Assembly (NCBI RefSeq): GCF_014905615.1
Contig: NZ_AQGU01000018.1
Coordinates: 123,534-187,533, forward strand
Direction of reading: 5' to 3'
Length of the DNA: 64,000 nucleotides
Source of the DNA: Pseudoalteromonas aliena SW19
GTDB lineage: Bacteria > Pseudomonadota > Gammaproteobacteria > Enterobacterales > Alteromonadaceae
The notes beneath the pieces are model-generated. The model did no database searches. It saw only the letters and a list, made by a program, of their open reading frames with translations, and had not been told where the DNA came from. How positions within the stretch are numbered: the stretch's first letter is position 1; every line of letters begins with the position of its first letter. Made by a program: the position numbers and the translations under genes. Shown one piece after another: positions 8,851 through 18,432 of this stretch.

Positions 8851-11800
8851 ATGAAAAAAATGCTTCATACAGTATTGGCGCTATCAGTGTCATTAGCGAT
8901 AGGGCAAGTGAATGCCGCTGAAAAAGATGAACAAAAATGGCAAGTAGATTCACCTAAAGGGCAATTTGTTGACGCTACAATTAGTGTTGAGCAAGGTACA
9001 TGGATGAATATCGATGTAAGCCTTGGTGGTAAAACAGTGGTGTTTGACTTACTTGGCGATATTTACACTATGCCAATGAGTGGTGGTGCAGCCACAAAGC
9101 TGACCTCTGATATTGCATGGCAAATGCAACCACGCTTTAGCCCTGATGGAAAACACATTGCGTTTACTTCAGATCAAGGGGGTGGCGATAATATTTGGAT
9201 TATGGACTTAAATGGTGAAAACCAACACGCAGTTACTGACGAAACCTTTAGATTACTAAATAGTCCTGCGTGGAGCCCAGATGGTGATTACTTAGTTGCG
9301 CGTAAACACTTTACAGCGAGTCGTTCACTCGGTGCAGGTGAAGTGTGGTTGTATCATAAAGCGGGTGGCAAGGGCGTACAGCTTACAAAACGCGAGAACG
9401 ATCAAAAAGATTTAGGTGAGCCAATGTTTTCACCTGATGGCAAATATGTCTATTTTTCGCATGATGCAACACCCGGTAAAACATTCCATTATTCAAAAGA
9501 TTCTGTAGCAGGCATTTATAAAATTAAACGCTACGACCGCGAAACGGGCGAAATTGAAACCGTGATTGATGGCATGGGTGGTGCTATAAGACCAACGCCG
9601 TCACCTGATGGCAAAAAGCTTGCTTATATAAAACGCGATGATTTTCAAACTAGCTTGTATTTATACGATCTAACCAGCGGTGAGCACACTAAGCTTTACG
9701 ATAAGCTTGAGCGAGATATGCAAGAAACATGGGCTATTCATGGTGTATACCCAACCATTGCATGGACACCCGATAACAAAGAGCTGGTATTTTGGGCTGG
9801 TGGTACAATTCACAAGCTAGATGTTGCAGACAAATCTGTAAAAACCATTCCTTTTAAAGTGCAAACGACTAAAAAAATTCAAAAAGCAGTGCGCTTTACA
9901 CAAAACTTAGATACTGATGAGTTTGATGTAAAAATGCTGCGAAATGTGCAGGTAAGCCCAGATGGCGAAACGGCCATTTTTGAAGCGCTTGGGCATATTT
10001 ATAAACGTGATTTAGAGTCGGGTAAAATTAAGCGTTTAACAAGGCAAACTGATCATTACGAATTATTTCCACAATACTCTCGTGACGGTAAAAAAATAGT
10101 GTACACCACATGGGATGATAACAAGCAAGGGTCTGTAAGGGTTGTGTCTGCACGCAGTGGCCGTGGCGATACCATTACTACGCAGCCAGGCAAGTATGTA
10201 GAGGCAACGTTTAGCCCAGATGGAAAGACGGTTGTTTATCGTAAAGCCACTGGCGGCAGTATTTTAAATCCTAAATGGTCACTTAATCCAGGTGTTTACA
10301 GCGTAAGCACCAAAGGCGGAAAGAGTGAACTTATTTCAAAAAGTGGTTATCAACCACAATTTGGTGCAGCAAACGATCGCGTTTACATTATGAGTCCTTG
10401 GCCAAAACCTACATTGAGTATGGTTGAGCTTGAAAGTAAGAAAGTACGTAAGCTTTATGAATCAGAGCATGCCACTGAGTTTAGAGTATCGCCAGATGGC
10501 AAATATTTAGCGTTTGCTGAGCGATTTAAAGTATTTGTGACTCCCTTTGTCGAAAATGGTAAAACAATTAGCATTGGGCCTAAAGACAGCCAGTTCCCTA
10601 TAGAGCAGCTATCGGTGCGTGCGGGTGAAAACATTAGTTGGAGCGCTAAAAGCAACACACTTTACTGGACATTAGGGCCTGAACTTTACCATGCAAGCCT
10701 TGAGGGGATGTTTGCTATTAACAAAGCCGAAGATGCCGACTTTAAAGTGAAAAGTGGCGATAATATCGGTTTCAGTAAAAAAATGGCAGAGCCTAAAGGC
10801 ATGATTGCGCTTACTGGTGCAAAAATTATTACTATGGACGGCGAAAAGGTTATTGAAAATGGTGTTATTATCACCGATGGCAAGCATATCAAAGCAATTG
10901 GTACAGCCAGCGAGATAAGTATTCCTAAAGGTGCTGAAGTGATAGATGTAACAGGCAAAACTATTATGCCTGGTATTGTTGATGCCCATGCTCATGGCTC
11001 GCAAGCAAGCGATGAAATTATACCGGAGCAAAATTGGAAAAACTTTGCAGGTTTAGCGCTAGGTGTCACTACAATTCACGATCCATCAAACGATACCTCT
11101 GAAATATTTACCGCGAGTGAAATGCAAAAAGCAGGCATGATCGTCGGTCCGCGTATTTTCTCAACCGGTACTATTTTGTATGGCGCAAATATGCCAGGTT
11201 ATACGTCGCATATTGACTCACTTGATGATGCTAAATTTCATTTAGAGCGCCTTAAAAAAGTAGGGGCGTTTAGTGTTAAATCGTATAACCAACCACGCCG
11301 AGAGCAGCGCCAACAAGTTATTGAGGCAGGCCGAGAGCTTGAAATGATGGTCGTACCTGAAGGCGGCTCATTATTACAACATAATTTGAGTATGATTGTA
11401 GATGGACACACAGGTATTGAGCACTCAATCCCTGTAGAGCACATCTACGACGATATAAAGCAGTTATGGTCGCAAAGTGATGTTGGTTATACGCCAACTC
11501 TTGTAGTCGCTTATGGTGGCATTTGGGGTGAGAACTACTGGTACGATAAAACTGATGTGTGGAATCACCCGCGTTTAAGTAAATTTGTGCCTAAAAATCA
11601 ATTATTACCACGCTCTATGCGCCGTATTAAAGCGCCCGATCATCACTATAATCACTTTAATAACGCACGCGTTGCTGCTGAGCTGCAAGACCTAGGTGTA
11701 TTAGTTAACTTAGGTGCACACGGTCAGCGTGAAGGCTTAGGTGCGCATTGGGAGATGTGGATGTTTGCACAAGGTGGAATGACACCGCTTGAAGCAATAC

Positions 11801-12030
11801 GCGCATCAACACTCGATCCGGCTAAGTATTTAGGGCTTGATAAAAACGTAGGCTCGCTTGAAGTGGGCAAACTGGCTGATTTAATGGTTATAGATGGCGA
11901 TCCACTTAAAAATATTCGAGATTCGGATAAAGTGGATTACACCATGATCAATGGTCGATTATTCAATGCAGAGACAATGAATGAAGTGGGCAAAAAAGAA
12001 CGCCAGCCGCTTTACTTCGAAAAGTTATAA
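8851..12030 (+). CDS. Secreted TolB-propeller amidohydrolase
   Basis: A 1059-residue exported protein of a family common in marine Alteromonadales. I choose ATG 8851 (MKKMLHTVLALSVSLAIGQVNA) because it gives a clean signal peptide cut after VNA; a frame open to 8797 would bury it. Residues about 40-640 hold several WD40/TolB-like blades with the FSPDGKxIAF and WSPDG repeats. Residues about 650-1050 are a metal-dependent amidohydrolase with VDAHAHG (His713, His715), a distal HxGIEHS segment and the DPAKYLGLD...GKLADLMVIDGDP ending typical of imidazolonepropionase and dipeptidase relatives. Substrate unknown; a peptidase or cyclic-amide hydrolase role in the periplasm is inference. Single gene with its own terminator. 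Confidence 0.85.
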   Translation: MKKMLHTVLALSVSLAIGQVNAAEKDEQKWQVDSPKGQFVDATISVEQGTWMNIDVSLGGKTVVFDLLGDIYTMPMSGGAATKLTSDIAWQMQPRFSPDGKHIAFTSDQGGGDNIWIMDLNGENQHAVTDETFRLLNSPAWSPDGDYLVARKHFTASRSLGAGEVWLYHKAGGKGVQLTKRENDQKDLGEPMFSPDGKYVYFSHDATPGKTFHYSKDSVAGIYKIKRYDRETGEIETVIDGMGGAIRPTPSPDGKKLAYIKRDDFQTSLYLYDLTSGEHTKLYDKLERDMQETWAIHGVYPTIAWTPDNKELVFWAGGTIHKLDVADKSVKTIPFKVQTTKKIQKAVRFTQNLDTDEFDVKMLRNVQVSPDGETAIFEALGHIYKRDLESGKIKRLTRQTDHYELFPQYSRDGKKIVYTTWDDNKQGSVRVVSARSGRGDTITTQPGKYVEATFSPDGKTVVYRKATGGSILNPKWSLNPGVYSVSTKGGKSELISKSGYQPQFGAANDRVYIMSPWPKPTLSMVELESKKVRKLYESEHATEFRVSPDGKYLAFAERFKVFVTPFVENGKTISIGPKDSQFPIEQLSVRAGENISWSAKSNTLYWTLGPELYHASLEGMFAINKAEDADFKVKSGDNIGFSKKMAEPKGMIALTGAKIITMDGEKVIENGVIITDGKHIKAIGTASEISIPKGAEVIDVTGKTIMPGIVDAHAHGSQASDEIIPEQNWKNFAGLALGVTTIHDPSNDTSEIFTASEMQKAGMIVGPRIFSTGTILYGANMPGYTSHIDSLDDAKFHLERLKKVGAFSVKSYNQPRREQRQQVIEAGRELEMMVVPEGGSLLQHNLSMIVDGHTGIEHSIPVEHIYDDIKQLWSQSDVGYTPTLVVAYGGIWGENYWYDKTDVWNHPRLSKFVPKNQLLPRSMRRIKAPDHHYNHFNNARVAAELQDLGVLVNLGAHGQREGLGAHWEMWMFAQGGMTPLEAIRASTLDPAKYLGLDKNVGSLEVGKLADLMVIDGDPLKNIRDSDKVDYTMINGRLFNAETMNEVGKKERQPLYFEKL

Positions 12031-12046
12031 TTTATTCTAATCTTTT

Positions 12047-12075
12047 AAAAAGCGGCTACATAGCCGCTTTTTTTA
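12047..12075 (+). terminator. Rho-independent terminator of the amidohydrolase gene
   Basis: Stem AGCGGCTA (12051-12058), two-base loop CA, stem TAGCCGCT (12061-12068), flanked by AAAA and a run of seven T. Confidence 0.92.
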
Positions 12076-12096
12076 GCTTTGAAAATAGCAGGCATA

Positions 12097-12124
12097 AAAA
12101 AAACCGCTTAACGCGGTTTCTTTT
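12097..12124 (-). terminator. Rho-independent terminator of the convergent minus-strand gene
   Basis: Stem AAACCGC (12101-12107), loop TTAAC, stem GCGGTTT (12113-12119). The A-run to its left becomes a T-run on the minus strand, so it ends the 118-residue gene. Together with the previous hairpin it insulates the two convergent genes. Confidence 0.85.
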
Positions 12125-12142
12125 AAAAATCATAAACGTTGA

Positions 12143-12499
12143 TTAAACAACGCCGCGCGGTAAGCGACAGTCATGATCTTTACGAGCTAAAATCACAATC
12201 CAAAGCTCTTCCGCTGTGTAACCTTCTTCATTTTCGGTAACAACAGTGAATGGGGCTTTTTTCTGTGCTTTTACAGGCGCAGCCGCTTTGGTTTTAGTTT
12301 TTTTAGCAGGCGCTTTTGGTGTTGTTTTACCAGAGCTTAATTCTTCAGTCAGCTCTACTAAATCAGCAAGGCGTAAATTTTTACCGCCATCGATGCTGTA
12401 CCAGCCAGGTTTAGTTGTGATTTCAGGTTTTTTACCATTGGCAGCTTCGTACGCTGCTTCAAAGGCAGATAACACTTCTGTTTTGTCTAGTTTGCTCAT
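12143..12499 (-). CDS. Conserved small protein of unknown function, Ala/Lys-rich linker
   Basis: 118 residues that I do not recognise by name. The N-terminal third (LDKTEVLSAFEAAYEAANGK) looks helical, followed by a GWYSIDGGKNLRL segment. The middle (about 56-82) is a low-complexity Lys/Ala/Pro/Thr linker, and the C-terminus (YTAEELWIVILARKDHDC) is a second short conserved-looking block ending in a basic RLPRG. Two small domains joined by a basic linker could mean nucleic-acid contact, but that is speculation. Codon use matches the neighbours, and a terminator follows it, so it appears to be a real expressed gene. It is divergent from the NIF3-family gene. Confidence 0.65.
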   Translation of the reverse strand: MSKLDKTEVLSAFEAAYEAANGKKPEITTKPGWYSIDGGKNLRLADLVELTEELSSGKTTPKAPAKKTKTKAAAPVKAQKKAPFTVVTENEEGYTAEELWIVILARKDHDCRLPRGVV

Positions 12500-12649
12500 C
12501 AGAGACCCTATACGTTGTGAACACAGATAAAGAAGACGTATTTATACCTATTTTGAATCAGTTTTTCAATTTTTTGCGATTTTCCTTTCATTTTTACGCC
12601 ATAAACGCCAAAATTTGCACAAAATTCAGTGCTTAGTAAGGTAAGTTAT

Positions 12650-13402
12650 ATGCAACGTCGAGAATTTAACCAACTATTAAACGACATTTTGAAACCTCAT
12701 ACAATTAAAGATTTTTGCCCAAATGGTTTGCAAGTTGAGGGTAAAAACGAGATAAAAAAAATTGTAACCGGTGTAACGGCAAGCCAAGCATTAATTGATG
12801 CAGCAATAGCTCAAAAAGCGGATGCTATTTTGGTCCATCACGGTTATTTCTGGAAAGGAGAGTCTCAACCAATTACGGGTATAAAAAAACGCCGTATAGG
12901 CGCATTATTAGCAAACGATATTAATTTATTCGCTTATCATCTGCCACTTGATGTTCACCCTGAAATAGGTAATAACGCGCAACTTGCAAAGTTACTCGAT
13001 ATTGAAATAGAAGCTGGTCTTGAACCTATTGTAAATAGCGTGGCGATGAAAGGGCATTTAAAAACGCCGCTGTCAGGTGAAGAATTTGCAAAAAAAATCG
13101 CAAAAGTACTGAATCGCACACCGCTTACCAGTTTAGTACGCGCTGCTAAGATTGAATCAATAGCGCTGTGCACCGGTGGTGGACAAGGGTATATTGATTT
13201 AGCTGCAGATCAAGGCATTGATGCGTATTTAACGGGTGAGGCATCTGAGCAAACAATACACAGTTCGCGTGAACAAAACATTGATTTTTTTGCAGCAGGG
13301 CATCATGCAACAGAGCGCTATGGTGTAAAAGCTTTGGGTGAGTTATTAGCGCAAGAGCATGGTTTTGATGTGACATTTATAGATATAGATAATCCTGTTT
13401 AG
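12650..13402 (+). CDS. NIF3-family dinuclear metal-centre protein (YbgI type)
   Basis: Member of the NIF3/YbgI family, which forms toroidal hexamers with a dinuclear metal site; its physiological substrate is not settled, though some members are annotated as GTP cyclohydrolase I type 2. From ATG 12650 (MQRREFNQLL) the protein has 250 residues, as does YbgI. AAGG lies eight bases ahead, which decides this start over a GTG at 12629. Metal ligands are visible as His63-His64 in VHHGYFWKGE, Asp in HLPLDVHPEIGNN, and GHHATERYG (His218/219, Glu222). Complete and unremarkable. Confidence 0.9.
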   Translation: MQRREFNQLLNDILKPHTIKDFCPNGLQVEGKNEIKKIVTGVTASQALIDAAIAQKADAILVHHGYFWKGESQPITGIKKRRIGALLANDINLFAYHLPLDVHPEIGNNAQLAKLLDIEIEAGLEPIVNSVAMKGHLKTPLSGEEFAKKIAKVLNRTPLTSLVRAAKIESIALCTGGGQGYIDLAADQGIDAYLTGEASEQTIHSSREQNIDFFAAGHHATERYGVKALGELLAQEHGFDVTFIDIDNPV

Positions 13403-13422
13403 TATCAGCTTTGTAGTAGGAA

Positions 13423-14451
13423 TTAAAGCGCCTCTGGATTTATCCAGCGGCGTATATCTATCCAAATACTTCCTATTGCTTCGTGGCTATATTGTGTGAC
13501 AACGAGTAAAGCTTGGGCATTAGGAATAAACTGTTTGCTCCACGGCAGTGCAGCAAAATTATGATAATCAGTGGCTGCGGTTATGACTTCAATACCTTGG
13601 GCATTAAATAAGTCTTTTGCACGTGGCATGTGCAGTACTGATGTTACTAGTGCAACTTTAAAGTCGACTAATTTTGATGCCAGTAACTTAGCTTCTTCAC
13701 CAGTATCCATTGCTTTTGGATTTTGGAATATACGGCTTTTATTAATTCCTAAACTCAACGCTGTTTGATACATAAGCCCGCTATTAGTAGTATTTTGATA
13801 ACCCCCGCCTGAAACTATAAGCTCTGCATTAGGGTAGTGCTTGGCAAGTTTTACACCTTCTACTAAGCGCGTTAGCGCACAATTACCTAATTGATTATTT
13901 GCACTGAGTGTTGGGTTTGGGTTTATGCCGCAACCTAGGGCGTGTTGACCTTTCGTGATTAATTTTGCAGCCGTATGTTTGGCATTTAGGCAAGGCAGCG
14001 ACTATGTGATGTGGTTATTCCCCATAAATAGGCGATAACACAGCATAAATGCCAAACATGCGCTGCCCTTTGGGTTCTTTCTAGGGACGATTAACTCTTT
14101 GTTGCTCGGTTTTTACTTAGCCCACTAGGTTACAACCTCGCGCCGCGATTAAATCACCCCTAGATTGAACAAATTTCAATCCACAAAGGTCAACACGCCC
14201 TAGTACACTATTTTGTCTATTTTTGGATGCTTTAGGGTGTCAAATGCAAGCGACGCAGGTTCATTATTTTGGATAATTAGATTGGCGATAAAGGGTGTGC
14301 TCAATGCAAGTAATACAATTAAACTTAAAGTAGATAAGAAGAGAGCTGATTTGCGGCCTTTAAATGCGAGTAGGAGCATCAGGCACGCAAATAAACCAAA
14401 TAGAGGTAGTGGCATAAGTAAGCCACCAATCATTTTTTTAATAACAAACAT
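13423..14451 (-). pseudogene. elyC: elyC (YcbC, DUF218 envelope-biogenesis protein) interrupted by a MITE
   Basis: In E. coli ElyC is an inner-membrane protein needed for peptidoglycan assembly at low temperature. The N-terminal part is read from ATG 14451 (MFVIKKMIGGLLMPLPLFG, two membrane segments) to DKIVY at 14204, where a stop supplied by the MITE end cuts it. Translation resumes beyond the element at about 13934 with LGCGINPNPTLSANNQ, then SGGG, ALVTSVLHMPRAKDLF and the C-terminal GSIWIDIRRWI, all as in ElyC. Removing the element and one TA does not restore the frame: one base appears to be missing at the junction (DKIVVLG expected). The gene is therefore doubly disabled unless the missing base is an assembly error. 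Part 13423-13773 could still be translated from an internal ATG. Confidence 0.85.
13936..14202. mobile_element. MITE copy 2, inserted in elyC
   Basis: Perfect 19-base terminal inverted repeats CTAGGGCGTGTTGACCTTT (13935-13953) and complement (14185-14203). The core GGG...CCC is 13938-14200 (263 bases), flanked by TA on both sides. Relative to copies 1 and 3 it lies in the opposite orientation. Inside, a second dyad around the sequence AATCACCCCTAG makes the whole element able to fold. No coding capacity. It interrupts elyC after its second membrane segment. Confidence 0.88.
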
Positions 14452-14505
14452 AAGAGTTAAACGCTGTAGGGTTAATTACAGCGATATTACTTATTATATT
14501 GATGA

Positions 14506-15393
14506 TTATCGACCGTTATTTAGCTTACACGTATTTAAAAAGTGACGATAAACAGGGTTATCTTTCATGTCTTTTTTCATCGCTAAATACATAGGGCGAG
14601 TAAGCCCAAGTGCTCCTAGCGGAATAGACTTAATTAAGCCTTGGCTTTCATAAGGGGTAACTAACCAATCAGGTAATGCAGCAACGCCCATCCCAGCACT
14701 CACTAATTGAAAAATAAGCAGCCCTTGATCCACCGTTTTTAACGTGCCGTCAAACCGTGCATTTTGAATGAAGTGTTTAAAAATATCTTGGCGTTCACGT
14801 GGAATAGGGTATGAAATAATGGTTTCGTTTTTTAAGTCAAGCGCGGTGACATAGGCCTTTTTTGCTAAATCGTGATCTGGAGCGACAATAAGTTTGAGTT
14901 TAAAGTCGAATAAATGGGCATATTCGAGTTTATCTGGCTCACGTATATCAGACGTCAAAACTAAGTCGAGTTCATCGCTTAATAAGTCAGGAATAGCGTC
15001 ATAACTAAATCCGCGTTCGTAATCAATTTTTATATCGGGCCAAAAGTTATTAAATTCTTTTATTGTTGGTAGTAACCAATGAAAACACGCATGGCATTCT
15101 ACGCTCAAGCTAAGTTGAGAAATCGGCTGGTTTAAACTTTCTTTTAATCGGCACTTAGTTGCTTCTACCTTAGGCAGTATTTCGTGTGCAAGTTCAAGCA
15201 ATAGCATGCCTTGTGGAGTGAATCGCACTGGCTGAGTTTTACGCTCGAACAATTGGCAATCTAATTTATTCTCTAAATCCTTGATTTGATGGGATAAAGC
15301 GGACTGTGTTAAAAATAGCTCTCGTGCTGTATTAACCAAGGAACCGGTTTCTTTTAGTGTTGCAATGGTTTTTAAATGTTTAATGCCAATCAT
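14506..15393 (-). CDS. metR: LysR-family regulator MetR
   Basis: MetR activates methionine-synthesis genes (metE, metH, glyA) with homocysteine as co-effector. The 295-residue protein has the N-terminal winged helix-turn-helix (GSLVNTARELFLTQSALSHQIKDLE, about 17-41) and the effector domain with the MetR-like run LSVECHACFHWLLPTI, GELDLVLTSDI-like SDELDLVLTSDI and MGVAALPDWLV. The sequence parallels E. coli MetR over its full length. No met gene lies next to it here, unlike the divergent metR-metE arrangement of enterics. The upstream gap contains a TGAG-N5-CTCA dyad that may be a self-operator. Confidence 0.9.
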   Translation of the reverse strand: MIGIKHLKTIATLKETGSLVNTARELFLTQSALSHQIKDLENKLDCQLFERKTQPVRFTPQGMLLLELAHEILPKVEATKCRLKESLNQPISQLSLSVECHACFHWLLPTIKEFNNFWPDIKIDYERGFSYDAIPDLLSDELDLVLTSDIREPDKLEYAHLFDFKLKLIVAPDHDLAKKAYVTALDLKNETIISYPIPRERQDIFKHFIQNARFDGTLKTVDQGLLIFQLVSAGMGVAALPDWLVTPYESQGLIKSIPLGALGLTRPMYLAMKKDMKDNPVYRHFLNTCKLNNGR

Positions 15394-15823
15394 CTTTAAA
15401 AATTCTCATGGGGAAAAGTAAATACAGCTCAGATTAACTACATACTACCTCTATATAAAATGCGTTTCAACGTCTAGATGGCTAAATGAGGGGGTTTTTA
15501 TTATAAATAGATTAAATATTTAAAAAATTAATTTTTTACGTAATTAAAAAACCGATTTGAACAGTTGTAGATGAGTTTACCTCATGTTTGATTTGAAAAT
15601 ATATCTGTTATGGAATAGCTTGCTTTAACTTGATTTTTAACTATCTAAACAATTATTTGAGTACCTGTCATTGCAACGATTACACAATTTTAGTACCTCT
15701 CTTGTCGGTAAAAAATGTATCAAGTGAAAAACTAAAATAGTAAGTAACCTGCACTTCGATTAAAATATTTACTACCCAGAGTTCAGCTTAAGTAATACCG
15801 CCAGTGATTTACAAGCTGGCACT
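15394..15823. other. Intergenic region between metR and the GGDEF-EAL gene
   Basis: 430 bases, AT-rich, no coding frame. It holds a dyad ATGAG-TTTAC-CTCAT at 15571-15585, which partly matches the MetR half-site arrangement TGAA-N5-TTCA, and one copy of the GAACTCTGG repeat at 15767-15791. I see no RNA gene and no convincing terminator. Confidence 0.5.
15767..15791 (-). repeat. Short interspersed repeat (GAACTCTGG type), copy
   Basis: Minus-strand copy of the repeat at 7784-7808: 22 of 25 positions agree by eye, including the shared TTAA, CTGAACTCTGG and TAAAT blocks. It sits 32 bases beyond the stop codon of the GGDEF-EAL gene. Confidence 0.5.
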
Positions 15824-18199
15824 TTATAGCGGCTTATCGATAAGTGCTATAGCCTCTTTTGCTGTGACAGGTTTAGATTTTAAAAAGCCTTGGCCAAAAT
15901 CACATTGTGTTGTTTGCAATATAGCTAACTGCTCGGCAGTCTCAATTCCTTCAGCAACGACGGCAAGCTTTAACGATTGTGCCAGCGATAAAATGGCTTC
16001 TACTAAAGGATTGGTTGAATCTTGAAGGTGATCTATAAAGCTTTTATCTATTTTTAGAACATGAATAGGCAGTTGATGCAGGTAACCTAATGCGGAATAA
16101 CCAGTCCCAAAATCATCTAAGCATAATCTTACTTTTAAAGGAGATAAACCTTCAATAATTTGAGTGGCTAGCGCTAAGTTTTCGATTAAGCCAGACTCTG
16201 TAATTTCTAAGCACAGAGAGCCTAAAGGAAGTTGATATTTATTGTATATAGCATGAATTTGCGCGACGAAATCAAGGCTTGCAAAATGACGAGATGATAC
16301 GTTAACGGTAATTTTTAAAAAGCGATACCCTTGCTGATGCCAATCTGAAATGTGTTGCGCAGCTAAATCAAGTAGGTGTAAATCAAGATTTATAATTTGG
16401 CCAGTGGTTTCAGCGATCGGAATAAAGTCATTAGGTGAAACGAAGCCTTTATTAGGATGATGCCAGCGAACTAAAGCCTCAAAACCAACAATGTCGCCAG
16501 TAGAAATAGTGAAGATAGGTTGAAAATAAAGTTCAAACTCGTTGTGTTCAATTGCGTGCTGTAAGTCATTTTCTATATCTGCATGCGTTTTAAGTTTTTT
16601 TCGCATGGTATTATTAAAAAACTTAACTTGCCCACGGCCAGTCGATTTAGCTTCGTACATGGCTGCATCGGATTGTTGTAAGAGCACATAGGCTTCATCA
16701 TCGACTTTATCACTATATGCGATACCGATACTGGTTGATGCTTGTAATAAATGCCCATCGACATTGAGTGGTTTTGAAAGAACGGTTTGGATGCGCCTTA
16801 GTGCTTCGTTGACTTGATTTTTATGGGTAATATTTTCCATGAAAATGGCAAATTCATCGCCGCCTAAACGTGCAAATGTATCAGTACTGCGTACCGTACT
16901 TTTGATCAACTCGCATATTTTAATTAAGAAATGGTCACCGACTTCATGACCCAGAGAATCATTAATGCTCTTAAATCGGTCAAAATCCAAGTACATAAGT
17001 GCATGACAAGTTCCTTTTTTTGCCCTTGCTAAGCGCAATGTAGCATGTTTAATTCTTTCTATTAATAATGATCTGTTGGCAAGTCCTGTAAGTTCATCAT
17101 GTAGGGCTCGGTGTTCAAGTTCTTGGCGAGTTAATTGTCTGTCAAGCGCCATACTGATTTGACGACTGACGTAAGTTAACAGCGCACCGTCGTGTTCATT
17201 GTACTGTAAGTTACTATCATAGCTTTGAATAACAATAACACCACTGATCCGCTCGTTCGTTTTAAACTGAACCCCAAGCCAAGATTCAGATTGCCTGCCA
17301 ACCATTTTAAAATGGCCTTGCTCAATGTGCTGCATATATTGTTGTTTATCTAGAAGCAGCGTCTGTTCATTTTGTAGTAAGTAATATGAAGCGGTGTCTT
17401 TTAATTGATTCTTTGCTATTTTTTGGTGGGTGTTGGTATGGATACCTTCTTCAACAATATAAACTATATCAAGAATGTCGATCTGTTTATCATAGAGCCC
17501 AATGAAAAAATTATCTGCTCTTAAAAGACTATTAATAATATTGTGTAAGGACTCAAAAAAAACATCTAAATTACTGGCTTCGTAAGTCAAGTTAGCAATT
17601 TGTAAAAGGCTGTTTTCTAATTTTTGTGCGTCATTTAATTGGACGACTGTTTTTTGTAAGCTACTAACGGTATTGACTTGATTAATTTTAGCACTGAGCA
17701 GATGCGCAACAGTTGTTAATATTTCAAGGTGAGCATTTGTGAAATAATCTTTTATTGGGTGTTCACAGTCTATGACACCTAAAATACGCTCTTTGTATAT
17801 AAGTGGTACGCATAGTTCTGATTGGGCAGGGCGCTCATCTGCGATATAACGGTTATCTGCACTTACATCACCGAGTATAATAGCTTCCCCATTTGTGGCA
17901 ACAAAGCCTGTGATCCCTTCGTTAAAATTAATTTTTTTTCTTTGAGCTCGGTATTTATATCGCTCGTCATCGATACCTATAGAAGCAACTTGATTTAATG
18001 TACGCGTTGATTCATCTGCAAGATAAATAACACAGTCAACAAAACCGAGTCTATTTACCACTTCTGTGGTGACGCATTTAAACAACTCTTCAAGAGTATC
18101 AAGCTGCAACAAGCTTGATGAAAACTGGTTAATTATACTCAGCTGTTCAGTTTTAATTTCAAGCGCTTTATTTGTATCGATTTTGTTCGACATAGGCAA
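15824..18199 (-). CDS. GAF-GAF-GGDEF-EAL cyclic-di-GMP protein
   Basis: A soluble 791-residue signalling protein predicted to make and/or degrade cyclic di-GMP. Two GAF-type sensor domains (about 20-165 and 190-355) precede a GGDEF domain with intact RLGGDEF at about 444-450 and an EAL domain with FEALVRW at about 572. The EAL catalytic set appears complete: EAL, the Asn of NVSSRHF, the Glu of EITES, DDFGTGYS, KIDKSFI and EGIET. Phosphodiesterase activity is therefore likely, and the GGDEF domain is not visibly degenerate. No membrane segment or receiver domain is seen, so the input is probably a small ligand bound by the GAF domains. Start MPMSNKI at 18199, or MSNKI two codons later. Single gene. 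Confidence 0.9.
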   Translation of the reverse strand: MPMSNKIDTNKALEIKTEQLSIINQFSSSLLQLDTLEELFKCVTTEVVNRLGFVDCVIYLADESTRTLNQVASIGIDDERYKYRAQRKKINFNEGITGFVATNGEAIILGDVSADNRYIADERPAQSELCVPLIYKERILGVIDCEHPIKDYFTNAHLEILTTVAHLLSAKINQVNTVSSLQKTVVQLNDAQKLENSLLQIANLTYEASNLDVFFESLHNIINSLLRADNFFIGLYDKQIDILDIVYIVEEGIHTNTHQKIAKNQLKDTASYYLLQNEQTLLLDKQQYMQHIEQGHFKMVGRQSESWLGVQFKTNERISGVIVIQSYDSNLQYNEHDGALLTYVSRQISMALDRQLTRQELEHRALHDELTGLANRSLLIERIKHATLRLARAKKGTCHALMYLDFDRFKSINDSLGHEVGDHFLIKICELIKSTVRSTDTFARLGGDEFAIFMENITHKNQVNEALRRIQTVLSKPLNVDGHLLQASTSIGIAYSDKVDDEAYVLLQQSDAAMYEAKSTGRGQVKFFNNTMRKKLKTHADIENDLQHAIEHNEFELYFQPIFTISTGDIVGFEALVRWHHPNKGFVSPNDFIPIAETTGQIINLDLHLLDLAAQHISDWHQQGYRFLKITVNVSSRHFASLDFVAQIHAIYNKYQLPLGSLCLEITESGLIENLALATQIIEGLSPLKVRLCLDDFGTGYSALGYLHQLPIHVLKIDKSFIDHLQDSTNPLVEAILSLAQSLKLAVVAEGIETAEQLAILQTTQCDFGQGFLKSKPVTAKEAIALIDKPL

Positions 18200-18432
18200 T
18201 TAGTATTTTTCTTATTATGTGTTAATTCAGGAACTAATTTAACTTAATATTAACGATTCTACAAAATATAACGCTGAATGTTTTTTGGTGACTGTAAACC
18301 TTAGTCATTATTCCTCGCTGTATCTTGAATTATGGGAAAGAGGCTGGCCAGTTTAACTGATTATTTTTTAATAAAATCTTTACTCGAAAACATCAAATGC
18401 CTATGATCGGATAAATTCAGCCGTGGAACAAG

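Noticed and set aside
15571..15585. MetR autoregulatory site
   Set aside because: ATGAG-TTTAC-CTCAT matches the TGAA-N5-TTCA layout only in part and is 180 bases from the metR start; kept as a note in the region entry, not as a feature.
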